The notes under the pieces: model-generated
The model's database searches: none
Seen by the model: only the letters and a program-made list of their open reading frames with translations
What the model was told of the DNA's origin: nothing
Made by a program: the position numbers and the translations under genes
Shown here: positions 54,966-62,976 of the stretch, piece by piece
How positions within the stretch are numbered: position 1 is the stretch's first letter
How the letters are laid out: each line of letters opens with the position of its first letter
Assembly: GCF_024462815.1 (NCBI RefSeq)
Contig: NZ_JANGCG010000003.1
Location: forward strand, 147,201 to 211,200
DNA from: Gemmiger formicilis
GTDB taxonomy: Bacteria; Bacillota; Clostridia; Oscillospirales; Ruminococcaceae
Length of the DNA: 64,000 nt
Direction of reading: 5' to 3'

Positions 54966-55367
54966 TCAGAAATCATTCCCGATATCTCTCTCGAAGCCCA
55001 GAAACCTTGTTCCCTGAAAACTCAGCCTACCCGTATCGCCTTCCACGAGCATACCGTAGTCCTGCCCACGTACAGCGAACTCGATGCGGTCACCACTCTC
55101 AACCTCGAAGGTGACATAGTAGGAAGTGCTCGTCGTGCTATGGAACCCATGAGCTCCGGAAGCGTCGCCTGCCGCCGGATGGCTGTGACGGGTCGTGTTC
55201 TGCCGCTTAGTCACGACCCTGGCTGGCACGGTTAATCTCGGGGATTGATTGTTCTTATGCCATGTGTTGAACCCTATAACGGCAGTGTAAATGAATGTGC
55301 CGACAATGAAAAGGAAGACGGCGGTAAACATGAGGGGAAACAACTGGTCGAACAAGCCAAACAACAT
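54966..55367 (-). CDS. DUF2500 domain protein
   Basis: 133 residues. One N-terminal helix (about 10-32) then a small beta domain. 'FNTWHKNNQSPRLTVPARVVTKR' and 'YYVTFEVESGDRIEFAV' followed by 'YGMLVEGDTGRLSFQGTRFLGF' are the DUF2500 pattern. AAGGAGAAGT precedes the start. Membrane-attached, function unknown. It follows the LOG-family gene on the minus strand by 11 bases. Confidence 0.85.
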   Translation of the reverse strand: MLFGLFDQLFPLMFTAVFLFIVGTFIYTAVIGFNTWHKNNQSPRLTVPARVVTKRQNTTRHSHPAAGDASGAHGFHSTTSTSYYVTFEVESGDRIEFAVRGQDYGMLVEGDTGRLSFQGTRFLGFERDIGNDF

Positions 55368-55378
55368 GGTACTTCTCC

Positions 55379-55915
55379 TTATACTCTGTTTAGGATTTGC
55401 TTTATCTCATCGAGGTCCTCGGCAAAGTAGATGCCTTCCTGCCGTTCTTTCGAGGAAAGACCTTTGTCAATCATCTTTGTCAGCAGTGCCTTCAAATCAT
55501 CATAGTAGCCGTTCAGGTTGTAAAGGATGCACGGTGCGTCTAAGTGTTTCAGGGATACTTTGGACATGACCTCTGCGATTTCCTCTAATGTGCCCGTACC
55601 ACCGGGGAAAGCAATAAAGGCATCGCCGAGCTCAATCATCTTAGCCTTCCGCTCTGCCATGTCTTTGGTCACGATAAGCCTGGTCAAGCCATCGTGCTGT
55701 AACTCGTTCTCGATAAAGAACTGCGGCTCAATGCCTGTTACTTCACCGCCAGCCTGCAGGACACTGTCTGCGATTGCGCCCATGAGCCCGGATTTCGAGC
55801 CGCCATAGACAAGCGCATTCCCGCTGCTGCCAATCCATGCGCCGAGTTCCTCCACGGATTTCCGCAGGCGCGGGTCATTGCCTTCGTTCGCACCTAAGTA
55901 CACGGTGATGTTCAT
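55379..55915 (-). CDS. LOG-family nucleotide hydrolase
   Basis: 178 residues. Rossmann-like fold with 'VYLGANEG' at the start, 'ALVYGGSKSGLMGAIAD' and the family motif 'AFPGGTGTLEEI'. LOG proteins act on nucleoside 5'-monophosphates (phosphoribohydrolases). GGAGGAAACCAAC precedes ATG. Possibly one operon with the DUF2500 gene. Confidence 0.9.
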   Translation of the reverse strand: MNITVYLGANEGNDPRLRKSVEELGAWIGSSGNALVYGGSKSGLMGAIADSVLQAGGEVTGIEPQFFIENELQHDGLTRLIVTKDMAERKAKMIELGDAFIAFPGGTGTLEEIAEVMSKVSLKHLDAPCILYNLNGYYDDLKALLTKMIDKGLSSKERQEGIYFAEDLDEIKQILNRV

Positions 55916-56074
55916 GTTGGTTTCCTCCTGCTGTATTATACTTGTGTATTCGGGGCGTTTGTGCTGCTGCTTTTAGCGAGAATATATCCGTGCCCCACTA
56001 CACTTTTCAATTCATTTTTGCTCAACCCCAACTTTTTGCGCATTACCTGCTCAAGTGACAGTCGTGCAATGCAA

Positions 56075-56551
56075 TCAGCGCTCTTGAATTTCTTTCCCGC
56101 TCATATGCTCGATTTCGATTTCAAAGACCTGTACTGCTTTTCCGGCATGCGCAATTTCTTCATCGACAAGCTGTTCGCTGGGATAGTATTTCATGGCAAA
56201 CTGCTTTAAACGCCGCGTTGCCTCCGAACCGGCATCCATCAGATGGCATCTGCCGAACACCACAACGCTCTGCATGAACGGTGCCCAGCTTTCCGTTCTG
56301 ACGGTTTCATTCCCATATACGGTGAAGCACACCTTATCGCAGGCACGCAAGGCATCGACTTTATGCCCTGTCTTTGCACCGTGGAGATAAATCCTCTGTG
56401 CCTTGTCATCGTAAAGATAGTTTACCGGTATGGCATACGGGTATCCGTCATCGCCGTTCATAGCAAGCACACCACGCCGACTGGACGCCAGCAGCTGCTT
56501 TGCCATATCGATTGAGATTTCGTTTTTCTTTCTGCGCATTTCTCTGAACAT
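56075..56551 (-). CDS. Pyridoxamine 5'-phosphate oxidase-family protein (Nim-like)
   Basis: 158 residues from ATG 56551 (AAGGGAAGGAAAAC upstream). The split-barrel FMN-binding fold starts with 'MFREMRRKKNEISIDMAKQLL', followed by 'RRGVLAMNGDDGYPYAIPVNYLYD', the pattern of the nitroimidazole-resistance-like group. The cofactor and substrate are not settled; such genes are common in gut Clostridia and do not by themselves show drug resistance. Confidence 0.85.
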   Translation of the reverse strand: MFREMRRKKNEISIDMAKQLLASSRRGVLAMNGDDGYPYAIPVNYLYDDKAQRIYLHGAKTGHKVDALRACDKVCFTVYGNETVRTESWAPFMQSVVVFGRCHLMDAGSEATRRLKQFAMKYYPSEQLVDEEIAHAGKAVQVFEIEIEHMSGKEIQER

Positions 56552-56649
56552 TCCGTTTTCCTTCCCTTTCCTCCGTTTTATGCCTGTGTCAGGCTTTGTT
56601 GTGACGCATCTGGAATATAGCACTATTATACGACAATTTGCGATAAAAA

Positions 56650-56693
56650 GAAATGCTGCATCCTCCAAATCCGGAAGATACAGCATTGTTTTT
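56650..56693 (+). terminator. Hairpin terminator upstream of the Nim-like gene
   Basis: ATGCTGCATCCTCC and GGAAGATACAGCAT arms, then TTGTTTTTAT on the plus strand. The region 56694-56905 after it shows no gene. It is the left edge of the accessory region. Confidence 0.65.
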
Positions 56694-56905
56694 ATATGTA
56701 ATGGCCTTTTAGCCTAATTTGTTGTCTGGCCTTGACCGAGCGATTGCTCTGGCATGGTCTAAGGCGCAGTGGTGAGTGCGGGATGCTTCCTGCGGTTGTT
56801 TCTTGATTACGAGATTTATTATAGCGGCGACTTGTGTGCAGAATTTAAAAGCCTTTTGAACGATTTTGAAATTCTATTTGAATAATTTATGACAGGGGTG
56901 ATGCC

Positions 56906-57370
56906 ATGAAAGATATTAAAGAAAAGCCAACCGTGCGTATACCGAAAAACAATACTGCGGTGAAAATCTACAAAGTAGCGTTGAAAAGGCATGGACAGAA
57001 GCCAAGGAGAAAAGCCGAACCAAGCCACAAGAAAACACCTCCATGCAGGAGAATGGCGACTATACTGCCGCCAATGATACTGGTGGGGCGGTGGCTGATA
57101 TATCTTATTCGACCATCAAGCAAAACACAGATTTCACCGTGCGGCAGGGGCGCAAGTTTGCTCGCAAACAGGTAGAAAAATACCGGGAGCGCGGTGTCGA
57201 CCCGAAACAGGCTGAACGCGGCACGCCGCCCGATGCGGCGCAACGCCCGCACCGTGGGGCAGATTTGCCCCGACGGCGGGCAAAAGAAAAAGCTGTTACC
57301 TCCAAGACCGCGCCGCGTGATATTCGCGGCGTGACCCATGGTCAGCGCCAACTGCGCACCGCCGCAAATG
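56906..57370 (+). pseudogene. Frameshifted N-terminal fragment of a conjugative-element protein
   Basis: ATG 56906 opens a basic protein ('MKDIKEKPTVRIPKNNTAV'), but the natural continuation ('VEKAWTEAKEKSRTKP', then 'FARKQVEKYRERG') is in the -1 frame from about 56975 onward. Rejoined, it resembles the basic cytoplasmic N-terminus of CD1108-type mobile-element proteins, which normally continue into a membrane helix and wall hydrolase. Here it ends where integrase coding begins (about 57370). So it is both frameshifted and truncated. Confidence 0.65.
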
Positions 57371-57889
57371 AAACTATGCGGAGCGTATCACCTTACAACC
57401 ACGAAAGGAAACAATATCCGTGACATTGATGTGGCACCCGAATTTATGGAGTACATGAAAACCTATCGGAAAGAATGGTTGCGGCAAAAGCAACGCATGG
57501 GCAGCGCGTGGCAGAACTGCATGGACGGCAAATGGGAGAACCACCGGGAATCTCTTGAAAAGCTGCGCGGCCGGAATTTTATTGTTATCAATGATTTCGG
57601 CTGGCCCATCAGCCCAGACCACTACGGCAAAATTGTTGACCGCGTGGCCGAGAAAGCGGGCATCCGCAAAATCAACCCGCATATGTTCCGCCACACCTTT
57701 GTCAGTATCCTGCTCTCCAACCCGGATATCGGCGTGGCAACGGTTGCGGCAGAGGCCGGGCACGCGCAGCCAAGCACGACACTGGAAATTTATACGCAGG
57801 TCTACCACAAGCGGCAGGATTCCATCCGCAGCCAGATGAGCAAAACTCTCTACGGACCCATCTACCGCTCTGATGACCCCGAAAAATAA
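57371..57889 (+). pseudogene. 3' portion of a tyrosine integrase
   Basis: About 172 codons in one frame from 'YHLTTTKGNNIRDID'. The catalytic domain's latter part is intact: 'HMFRHTFVSILLSN' (His/Arg), 'AEAGHAQPSTTLEIYTQVY' with the nucleophile Tyr. The arm-binding and core-binding domains and the first catalytic Arg are gone; the 5' side is fused to the conjugative-gene fragment. It ends 36 bases before the tRNA attachment scar, the normal position of an integrase gene. Confidence 0.85.
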
Positions 57890-57925
57890 AAATGGACGCG
57901 CAAACCAGCGTTTGCACGTCCTTTT

Positions 57926-57970
57926 TGGTGGGCCAGGCAGGATTTGAACCCGCGACCAAGCGGTTATGAG
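57926..57970 (-). other. 3' fragment of tRNA-Met (CAT): attachment-site scar
   Basis: On the minus strand it reads from the anticodon loop CTCATAA through stem CCGCT, variable loop, T-arm GCGGGTTCAAATCCTGC and acceptor strand ending in CCCACC. The anticodon is CAT. The bases on the 5' side do not pair with the anticodon stem, so identity with a tRNA stops at the loop. This is the pattern left by elements that integrate at tRNA genes; the whole tRNA should lie at the other end of the element. Confidence 0.88.
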
Positions 57971-58021
57971 AAAGCATCGCTGGTAAAAATTTCGGAATCA
58001 CCGTAAAATTTTGTTGGTATT

Positions 58022-58130
58022 CCACAAATAAGAGCAACTGATTTTAGGTAATGTGTAGTTATTTCCGCAGCGTTTCTCAACCAAAATGTGGGTCCGTAGA
58101 TGAATTGGTAGATGGGTTTTGGAGAGGAGT
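58022..58130 (+). repeat. Segment shared with 43057-43165
   Basis: Diverged copy lying between the tRNA scar and the small gene, in the same order as in the relic at 43 kb. It probably belongs to the end region of one family of integrating elements. Confidence 0.7.
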
Positions 58131-58160
58131 GGGATTAAAAGTTACGCACAAAATTAGAGG

Positions 58161-58391
58161 TTATGGTCGCAGGGCAAGAGTCTGCTTTATAAACTCTTCC
58201 TCAGTTTGCACAAAGTGATAAGGTGCGTACTCGCCATAGGCTTCGGGGCGGCTGATAGTCATGATTTCTACGCCGGTATTGCCAAGGGCTTCATCCAGCG
58301 ACCGTTTCAAATCGACCAGATGCTTCCCATGCACGGTTTCAAATGCTATGCAGCCGTGAGCATAGCGGTCTTTAGCGATAACATAACACAT
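58161..58391 (-). CDS. Small conserved protein (DUF6718-like), unknown function
   Basis: 76 residues from ATG 58391, behind AAAGGTAAG; an upstream in-frame start has no such site. The sequence 'CYVIAKDRYAHGCIAFETVHGK' and 'SRPEAYGEYAPYHFVQTEEEF' recalls small proteins of the DUF6718 type frequent near mobile DNA in gut Clostridia; I cannot verify the family. A relic of a homologue lies at 43190-43281. Confidence 0.7.
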   Translation of the reverse strand: MCYVIAKDRYAHGCIAFETVHGKHLVDLKRSLDEALGNTGVEIMTISRPEAYGEYAPYHFVQTEEEFIKQTLALRP

Positions 58392-58609
58392 TTGCTTACC
58401 TTTATTTTTTGCCCGATTCAAGAAGATTTAGAAAGCTAAGCGACTTTCATTGCTATACTGGCATCCATTAAGTATAAACGTTTTTCTGCGAAATAACAAC
58501 ATGGAAATTTGAAAGAAATTTTGTTGCAGAGTCCTAGTTTTTATTGTTATATGCTGCACGAGGTAACAGACATAATTTATTCCTATAAAAGCAAGCGCAC
58601 CACTTTTCA
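58392..58609. other. AT-rich gene-free gap
   Basis: About 218 bases of low-GC sequence between two minus-strand genes. It should hold the promoter of the small gene; no clear box was found. Confidence 0.4.
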
Positions 58610-59443
58610 TTATCCAATGACTGAAAACATAGTCGTCTTACCGTCTCCTAGGTGATAAAACAATTCACGCATTTCTCTTCGATTAACGGTTCCATACCAT
58701 CCTTCAGTATCACAATACATATGGCGCTTCAAACAGCTATCAATACCATCCTGAATATCTGTTGTCTTGAAGCAACGAACGATGTCTGATAAGTCTCCTA
58801 CATCTAGTTTATAAGCATCCGTACATTTATAACTCCGATATAAAGCAACCCTCCATTCGCATTGGTTCATATACTGGGAACCTTTATCAAAGCAATCCCT
58901 CTTCCGAATACTAAATCCTTTGCGTTGTAATTCTTCTATTGTAAATTTTTTCCCTTCAGCTTCTAAATACACCCTTGGTCCAGGCTTACTTTGTATACCA
59001 TTTATCATTTGAGGGTGGTAATGGACATCGCCGCACAATACTTGATAGTTGTGATTTCTTACCGTCGATTTAATACGTTTCAAAAATTCCATCTCATTTG
59101 TGATAATTGCAACATAATCTCCAAAACGTGACATAGATGGATTTAGGTTGTAGCTGAAAACTCTTCCGCTTTGTGTGAGTTCTACTTTATAAAAGCAAAG
59201 AACATTACAAAACCTATATCCATCTGCTCTAAAATGATAATCACTGGCTTGCACGGCTTGAAAGTCCAATGGCATTTCATTAAAGTCTCTGACTGGAACT
59301 GTACACACAACTCCTTCAAAGATGTCTTTTTGCTCATAAAATCCATTGTTCCAGAAGTAATCAAGACTATTCATATAAAGCTTGCCAGAAACGAATTCCC
59401 TTAAATATGATTTTTGTGAGAAGAACTTTATTAAAATGTGCAT
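58610..59443 (-). CDS. AT-rich orphan gene, unknown function
   Basis: 277 residues from ATG 59443, nine bases after GGAGAGGA; a TTG further upstream is less likely. Base composition is clearly AT-richer than its neighbours. No signal peptide or membrane helix. The N-terminal 'ILIKFFSQKSYLREFVSGKLYMNSLDYF' recalls proteins in phage and defence settings that begin with a 'lyk' entry motif, but I cannot name a family. Its place next to an attachment scar marks it as recent cargo. Confidence 0.7.
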   Translation of the reverse strand: MHILIKFFSQKSYLREFVSGKLYMNSLDYFWNNGFYEQKDIFEGVVCTVPVRDFNEMPLDFQAVQASDYHFRADGYRFCNVLCFYKVELTQSGRVFSYNLNPSMSRFGDYVAIITNEMEFLKRIKSTVRNHNYQVLCGDVHYHPQMINGIQSKPGPRVYLEAEGKKFTIEELQRKGFSIRKRDCFDKGSQYMNQCEWRVALYRSYKCTDAYKLDVGDLSDIVRCFKTTDIQDGIDSCLKRHMYCDTEGWYGTVNRREMRELFYHLGDGKTTMFSVIG

Positions 59444-59461
59444 GGTTAGTGTCCTCTCCAA

Positions 59462-59712
59462 TAAAGACAGCCTCTAATCGTTGCGGAGACAAAATTGTTG
59501 TTAAGAATAGGCTAAGAGTAAAATGACACAAATCACGGTAGAAAAAGGGTGTCACATGGGTCATTTGTTATTTATCGCTTGACAAAACACAGTGAATATT
59601 TTGTGATTTAGCTAACCTACAATTTAAAACGCATTATCAAGTCATTATATATAATATTATCAGATATACCGCTAGAAATCAAACAATTATAAAAAGAAAG
59701 AAGGTATTTTCC
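59462..59712 (+). other. Regulatory gap upstream of the parMR operon
   Basis: AT-rich 250 bases. It contains TGACAC/GTGTCA (about 59523-59553) and several ATTAT-type repeats (59630-59670). As plasmid-like ParMR systems keep the centromere upstream of parM, this is where a parC site would be, but I could not identify clear iterons. AAAGAAAGAAGG (59694-59705) is the ribosome site. Confidence 0.4.
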
Positions 59713-60642
59713 ATGAGCATCATTATCGGCATCGACCACGGCTACTATGCTATCAAAACGGCCCACTGTTCATTCCCGGCTGGGCTGACAAGCTACGGAG
59801 AACATGAACCCTACACCCGCCAAGGACTCTTAGAGTTTGGCGGGTGCTTTTTTGTTTGTGGCTCCGGAAGGCAACCTATCCAGCGGGATAAGACAGTGAA
59901 TGACAACTACTACCTGCTGACGCTGGCGGCTATCGCCAAGGAAATCAAGCAGCGTGGTCTGCCGCCCGAATGTTCTGTGCGCATTGCGGCGGGGCTGCCG
60001 CTGACGAGTTTCGGACGCGACAAACCCAAGTTCAGAGATTATCTACTGCGAAGCAAGCAACCTGTGAGTTTCCGCTTCGAGGGCGTGGAGTACAGCATTA
60101 CGATTGAGGAAGTTGCCATCTTCCCCCAAGGCTACGCCGCCCTTATGACCGAAGTGGGGCTTTTGCAGGACGAGCCGTCCATGCTCCTCATGGACTTGGG
60201 CGGCTGGACAGTGGACCTCATGCGCATCGACAACGCCATCCCTGCGACCGACACCGCCCACAGCTTGGAGCTCGGCATGATCCGCTGCGTAGATGACATC
60301 CGGGAGCAGGTGCGGCGCGAAACCGGACTGTCCCTCACGGATGCCCAAATCGAAAATATGCTGGCGGGTCAGCCCTGCACAGTCAGCGATACGGTGCGCG
60401 ACATTGTGAACAAACAAGGTCGCAAGTACACAGAGCATCTCCTGTCTGCCACGATGGAAGCGGGATTCGATTTGCACGCCATCCCCGCCGTGTTGCTGGG
60501 CGGCGGCGCATCGGTGGTGAGCCGCCACCTCAGCCCTAAAGACGCGCTTTGTAAGACGATTTTTCTGCTGGACGACAAGGTGAACGCTGTCGGGTTCGAG
60601 CGCGCGTTGGCCGCCGTGTCGCGCCGTAAAGGCGAGGCATGA
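59713..60642 (+). CDS. parM: ParM-like actin-family ATPase
   Basis: 309 residues. Actin-like phosphate loops are visible: 'GIDHGYYAIKTA' (residues 6-17), 'LLMDLGGWTVDLM' (about 155-168) and 'AVLLGGGASVV' (about 259). ParM filaments push apart DNA molecules bound by ParR, stabilising plasmids or excised ICEs. The next gene overlaps by ATGA and looks like the adaptor. The N-terminal coding sequence contains a full intrinsic-terminator structure (codons 35-47). Confidence 0.9.
   Translation: MSIIIGIDHGYYAIKTAHCSFPAGLTSYGEHEPYTRQGLLEFGGCFFVCGSGRQPIQRDKTVNDNYYLLTLAAIAKEIKQRGLPPECSVRIAAGLPLTSFGRDKPKFRDYLLRSKQPVSFRFEGVEYSITIEEVAIFPQGYAALMTEVGLLQDEPSMLLMDLGGWTVDLMRIDNAIPATDTAHSLELGMIRCVDDIREQVRRETGLSLTDAQIENMLAGQPCTVSDTVRDIVNKQGRKYTEHLLSATMEAGFDLHAIPAVLLGGGASVVSRHLSPKDALCKTIFLLDDKVNAVGFERALAAVSRRKGEA
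59814..59853 (+). terminator. Intrinsic-terminator-like hairpin inside parM
   Basis: CACCCGCCAA (59814-59823) pairs with TTGGCGGGTG (59837-59846), an inner ACTC/GAGT extends the stem, and CTTTTTT follows. The structure is as strong as the intergenic terminators of this window but sits about 100 bases into the coding region. Confidence 0.75.
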
Positions 60643-60911
60643 AACGCCCACAGTACGTTTTCCGTCCGAACCTCAACGACCCGCAGCACCGCCGCGCATG
60701 GGAGCTGCTGCAGCAGATGCCGTCAGCCCGCCGCAAGGAGTTTCTGGTGCAGAGTATCCTTGCGGCAGAACAGACGGATAGGCTGGAGAAAAGCATCCGC
60801 AAGGTGGTGCGCGAGGAATTGCAGGTAGTCACTTTGACGGGGGCAATTCCTCGCACCCGAGCAACAGATATAATTCCGCCTTCCGCAATCAACTTTTTAG
60901 CTTCACTTTAA
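60639..60911 (+). CDS. parR: ParR-like centromere-binding adaptor
   Basis: 90 residues, basic and helical, opening with 'KRPQYVFRPNLNDPQHRRAWELL' and a predicted ribbon-helix-helix-like core. It overlaps parM by ATGA, the expected position of the adaptor that links ParM filaments to the centromere. Identification rests on position, size and composition, not on a strong motif. Confidence 0.75.
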   Translation: MKRPQYVFRPNLNDPQHRRAWELLQQMPSARRKEFLVQSILAAEQTDRLEKSIRKVVREELQVVTLTGAIPRTRATDIIPPSAINFLASL

Positions 60912-61115
60912 GGTGGTGATTACCATGTGGTAATAAACATAAAATCATAAATTGTTGGTTATGGGCATAATTGCCGAGTTATGCATCTCATTATCGTTGG
61001 TTCTCGTGAATAGCTTTGTCATCGCACTTGTGATATGCTTGCTTTGCAATCGAAAAACAACTTATCAATGACAAAAAGCGGTTGCAAATTCAGCTTAAGA
61101 ACAGGAGAATGTAAA

Positions 61116-61343
61116 ATGAACGAATGTATGCTTGATCGTCAGACGGCGGGTTGCGTTGTAGAAAAAATTGTCCTGCCACAAATTGTCAGTATCAAACAGG
61201 CAAGTGAAATCATGAAGCTTCCGCCTTACTATCTTCGCCGAGTATGTCGTGAAAATCCGGACATCGCATTCCAGTCCGGGGTGAAGTGGTACATCAATCT
61301 TGGAAAACTGGCCGCTTACTATAACAACAAACTAGGTGCATAA
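61116..61343 (+). CDS. Small helix-turn-helix protein (excisionase-like)
   Basis: 75 residues from ATG 61116 (AGGAGAATG upstream). 'IVSIKQASEIMKLPPYYLRRVCREN' reads as a MerR/excisionase-type helix-turn-helix, and 'GVKWYINLGKLAAYYN' is its wing. Such proteins direct element excision or regulate element genes. 61,000-61,115 before it is AT-rich without a gene. Confidence 0.75.
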   Translation: MNECMLDRQTAGCVVEKIVLPQIVSIKQASEIMKLPPYYLRRVCRENPDIAFQSGVKWYINLGKLAAYYNNKLGA

Positions 61344-61358
61344 AAGGAGAAAGCTGAA

Positions 61359-61757
61359 ATGAGCAAATTGACCGTAACCATCCCGGATGACCTGCACCAG
61401 AAAATCCGTGAAGAACTGGAACGACAGGGCATCACCACATCGCAGTTCATTGAACAGGCCGTAACCACATTTTTTGAGAAACCGAAGGGAGTCAGCAACA
61501 TGGCAACACGCACGTTAGCATTTCAGGTATCCGAGGAACTTCTCCAGCGCATCAAGACCTTTCTTGCAAGGTACGAGCAAATCTATCACCACAAACTGAG
61601 CCAGAAAGAATTTCTGGTACGCATCATTGAAAGAGAATTGGATGAAGCCGAAAAGGACTACGAAAGAATTACGACCGAGCAAGCTGCGGAGAAAAACGCT
61701 GATGTCGACTCCGGCGAACCAGATGGCACCGAAATGGAGGTAGATGCACAATACTGA
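61359..61757 (+). CDS. Ribbon-helix-helix DNA-binding protein with two modules
   Basis: 132 residues. Module 1 (about 1-45: 'KLTVTIPDDLHQKIREELERQGITTSQFIEQAV') is a classic RHH. Module 2 starts at internal Met 48 ('TRTLAFQVSEELLQRIKTFLARY') with its own ribosome-like site (AAGGGAG), so a shorter second product is possible. Acidic C-terminal tail. Its last 14 bases overlap the methyltransferase start. Likely a regulator of this operon. Confidence 0.8.
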   Translation: MSKLTVTIPDDLHQKIREELERQGITTSQFIEQAVTTFFEKPKGVSNMATRTLAFQVSEELLQRIKTFLARYEQIYHHKLSQKEFLVRIIERELDEAEKDYERITTEQAAEKNADVDSGEPDGTEMEVDAQY

Positions 61758-62976
61758 AAATCACATACTTAACCAGCAAGGGCAGCCAGCATTGGTTGCC
61801 TCTTTTTTCGTTATCAAATCGGTGATTCGATTTATAGATATGTTCTCCGGCATCGGCGGTTTCCGCGAAGGACTGACCCGTGCCGGAGGATTTGAATGCG
61901 TAGGACACTGCGAAATCGACAAATACGCCAACCGCAGTTACAACGCCCTGTTTGACACGAAGGGAGAGTGGTTCATTGAAGATGCCCGAAAAGCCGACCC
62001 CAGTACCATGCCGGACTTCCAGCTGCTCTGCGGCGGATTTCCTTGCCAGACTTTCAGCATTGCAGGATCCCGAAAAGGATTCGGAGATCCACGCGGCACT
62101 CTATTCTTTGAACTGGCCCGCCTGGCTGAAGCCCGGAAGCCTCCGTATCTGCTGTTTGAAAATGTACCCGGCCTGTTATCTCATGACGGAGGGCGGACAT
62201 TTGCGACGATCCTTAACACGCTGGACAGACTGGGGTATGGCGTGGAATGGCAATGTCTTAACAGCAAAGATTTCGGCGTTCCCCAGTCAAGAAACCGCGT
62301 GTACATTGTCGGATATCTTGATGAGCGATGTAGAGGAAAAGTTCTTCCTTTCACCGAAACAGCAGGGAGTTCTCTTATTCAAACCCACGGCGGGCATCAA
62401 GGAGAACGAGTCTACTCCCCCGAAGGACTGAGTTGTACGCTGGCTGCCAATCCGGGCGGGTTCGGCGGCAAGACCGGGCTGTACGAGGTGGGAGTGCCGA
62501 TCAAGTGCGCCACAAAAACCGGCTACCAGATGGCACAGGTCGGTGACAGCATCGACCTGAGTTACGCCACAGTCAACAGTCGGCGCGGGCGGGTCGGCAA
62601 AGAGATTGCGCATACACTTACAACGGGCTGCCGACAAGGTACTGTTGAAGTTCGCCCGGTTAAAAATCCCATCAAGTCCGACCTCGCCCGCAACACCGAA
62701 CGCACCGGCAAGCCCGGCGCACCCATGCATACCCTTACTACGAAAGACCGTCACGGTGTTCTGTGTGAGGGGCGCATCCGCCGCCTGACACCGCGCGAAT
62801 GTCTGCGGTTGCAGGGCTGGGCGGATGACCGCATCGACACGGTGCTTGCCATCCAGAGCGATAACCAAGCCTACAAACAGGCAGGCAACGGTGTGACGGT
62901 CAATGTAGTGGAAGCCATCGGACGGCGCATTGCCAAGATGGATGCAGAACTACGGGGTGAGGCGCTTGCCCCTTGA
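61744..62976 (+). CDS. C5-cytosine DNA methyltransferase
   Basis: 410 residues. Motifs in order: I 'FIDMFSGIGGFREGL', IV 'GGFPCQTFS' with the catalytic Cys, VI 'FENVPGL', VIII 'PQSRNRVYIVG', and X 'QAGNGVTVNVVEAIG'. The target-recognition region (about 245-340) is moderately long. No restriction endonuclease gene is adjacent, so it is probably a solitary, element-borne enzyme for protecting or marking its own DNA. Confidence 0.95.
   Translation: MHNTENHILNQQGQPALVASFFVIKSVIRFIDMFSGIGGFREGLTRAGGFECVGHCEIDKYANRSYNALFDTKGEWFIEDARKADPSTMPDFQLLCGGFPCQTFSIAGSRKGFGDPRGTLFFELARLAEARKPPYLLFENVPGLLSHDGGRTFATILNTLDRLGYGVEWQCLNSKDFGVPQSRNRVYIVGYLDERCRGKVLPFTETAGSSLIQTHGGHQGERVYSPEGLSCTLAANPGGFGGKTGLYEVGVPIKCATKTGYQMAQVGDSIDLSYATVNSRRGRVGKEIAHTLTTGCRQGTVEVRPVKNPIKSDLARNTERTGKPGAPMHTLTTKDRHGVLCEGRIRRLTPRECLRLQGWADDRIDTVLAIQSDNQAYKQAGNGVTVNVVEAIGRRIAKMDAELRGEALAP

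Noticed and set aside
56075..56551. A nitroimidazole resistance gene
   Set aside because: Family resemblance only; the split-barrel group is broad and no resistance context is present.
57926..57970. An intact tRNA gene
   Set aside because: The 5' half (acceptor, D-arm, 5' anticodon stem) is missing and the adjoining bases do not pair.
61744..62976. A full restriction-modification system
   Set aside because: The methyltransferase is clear, but none of the adjacent genes looks like an endonuclease.
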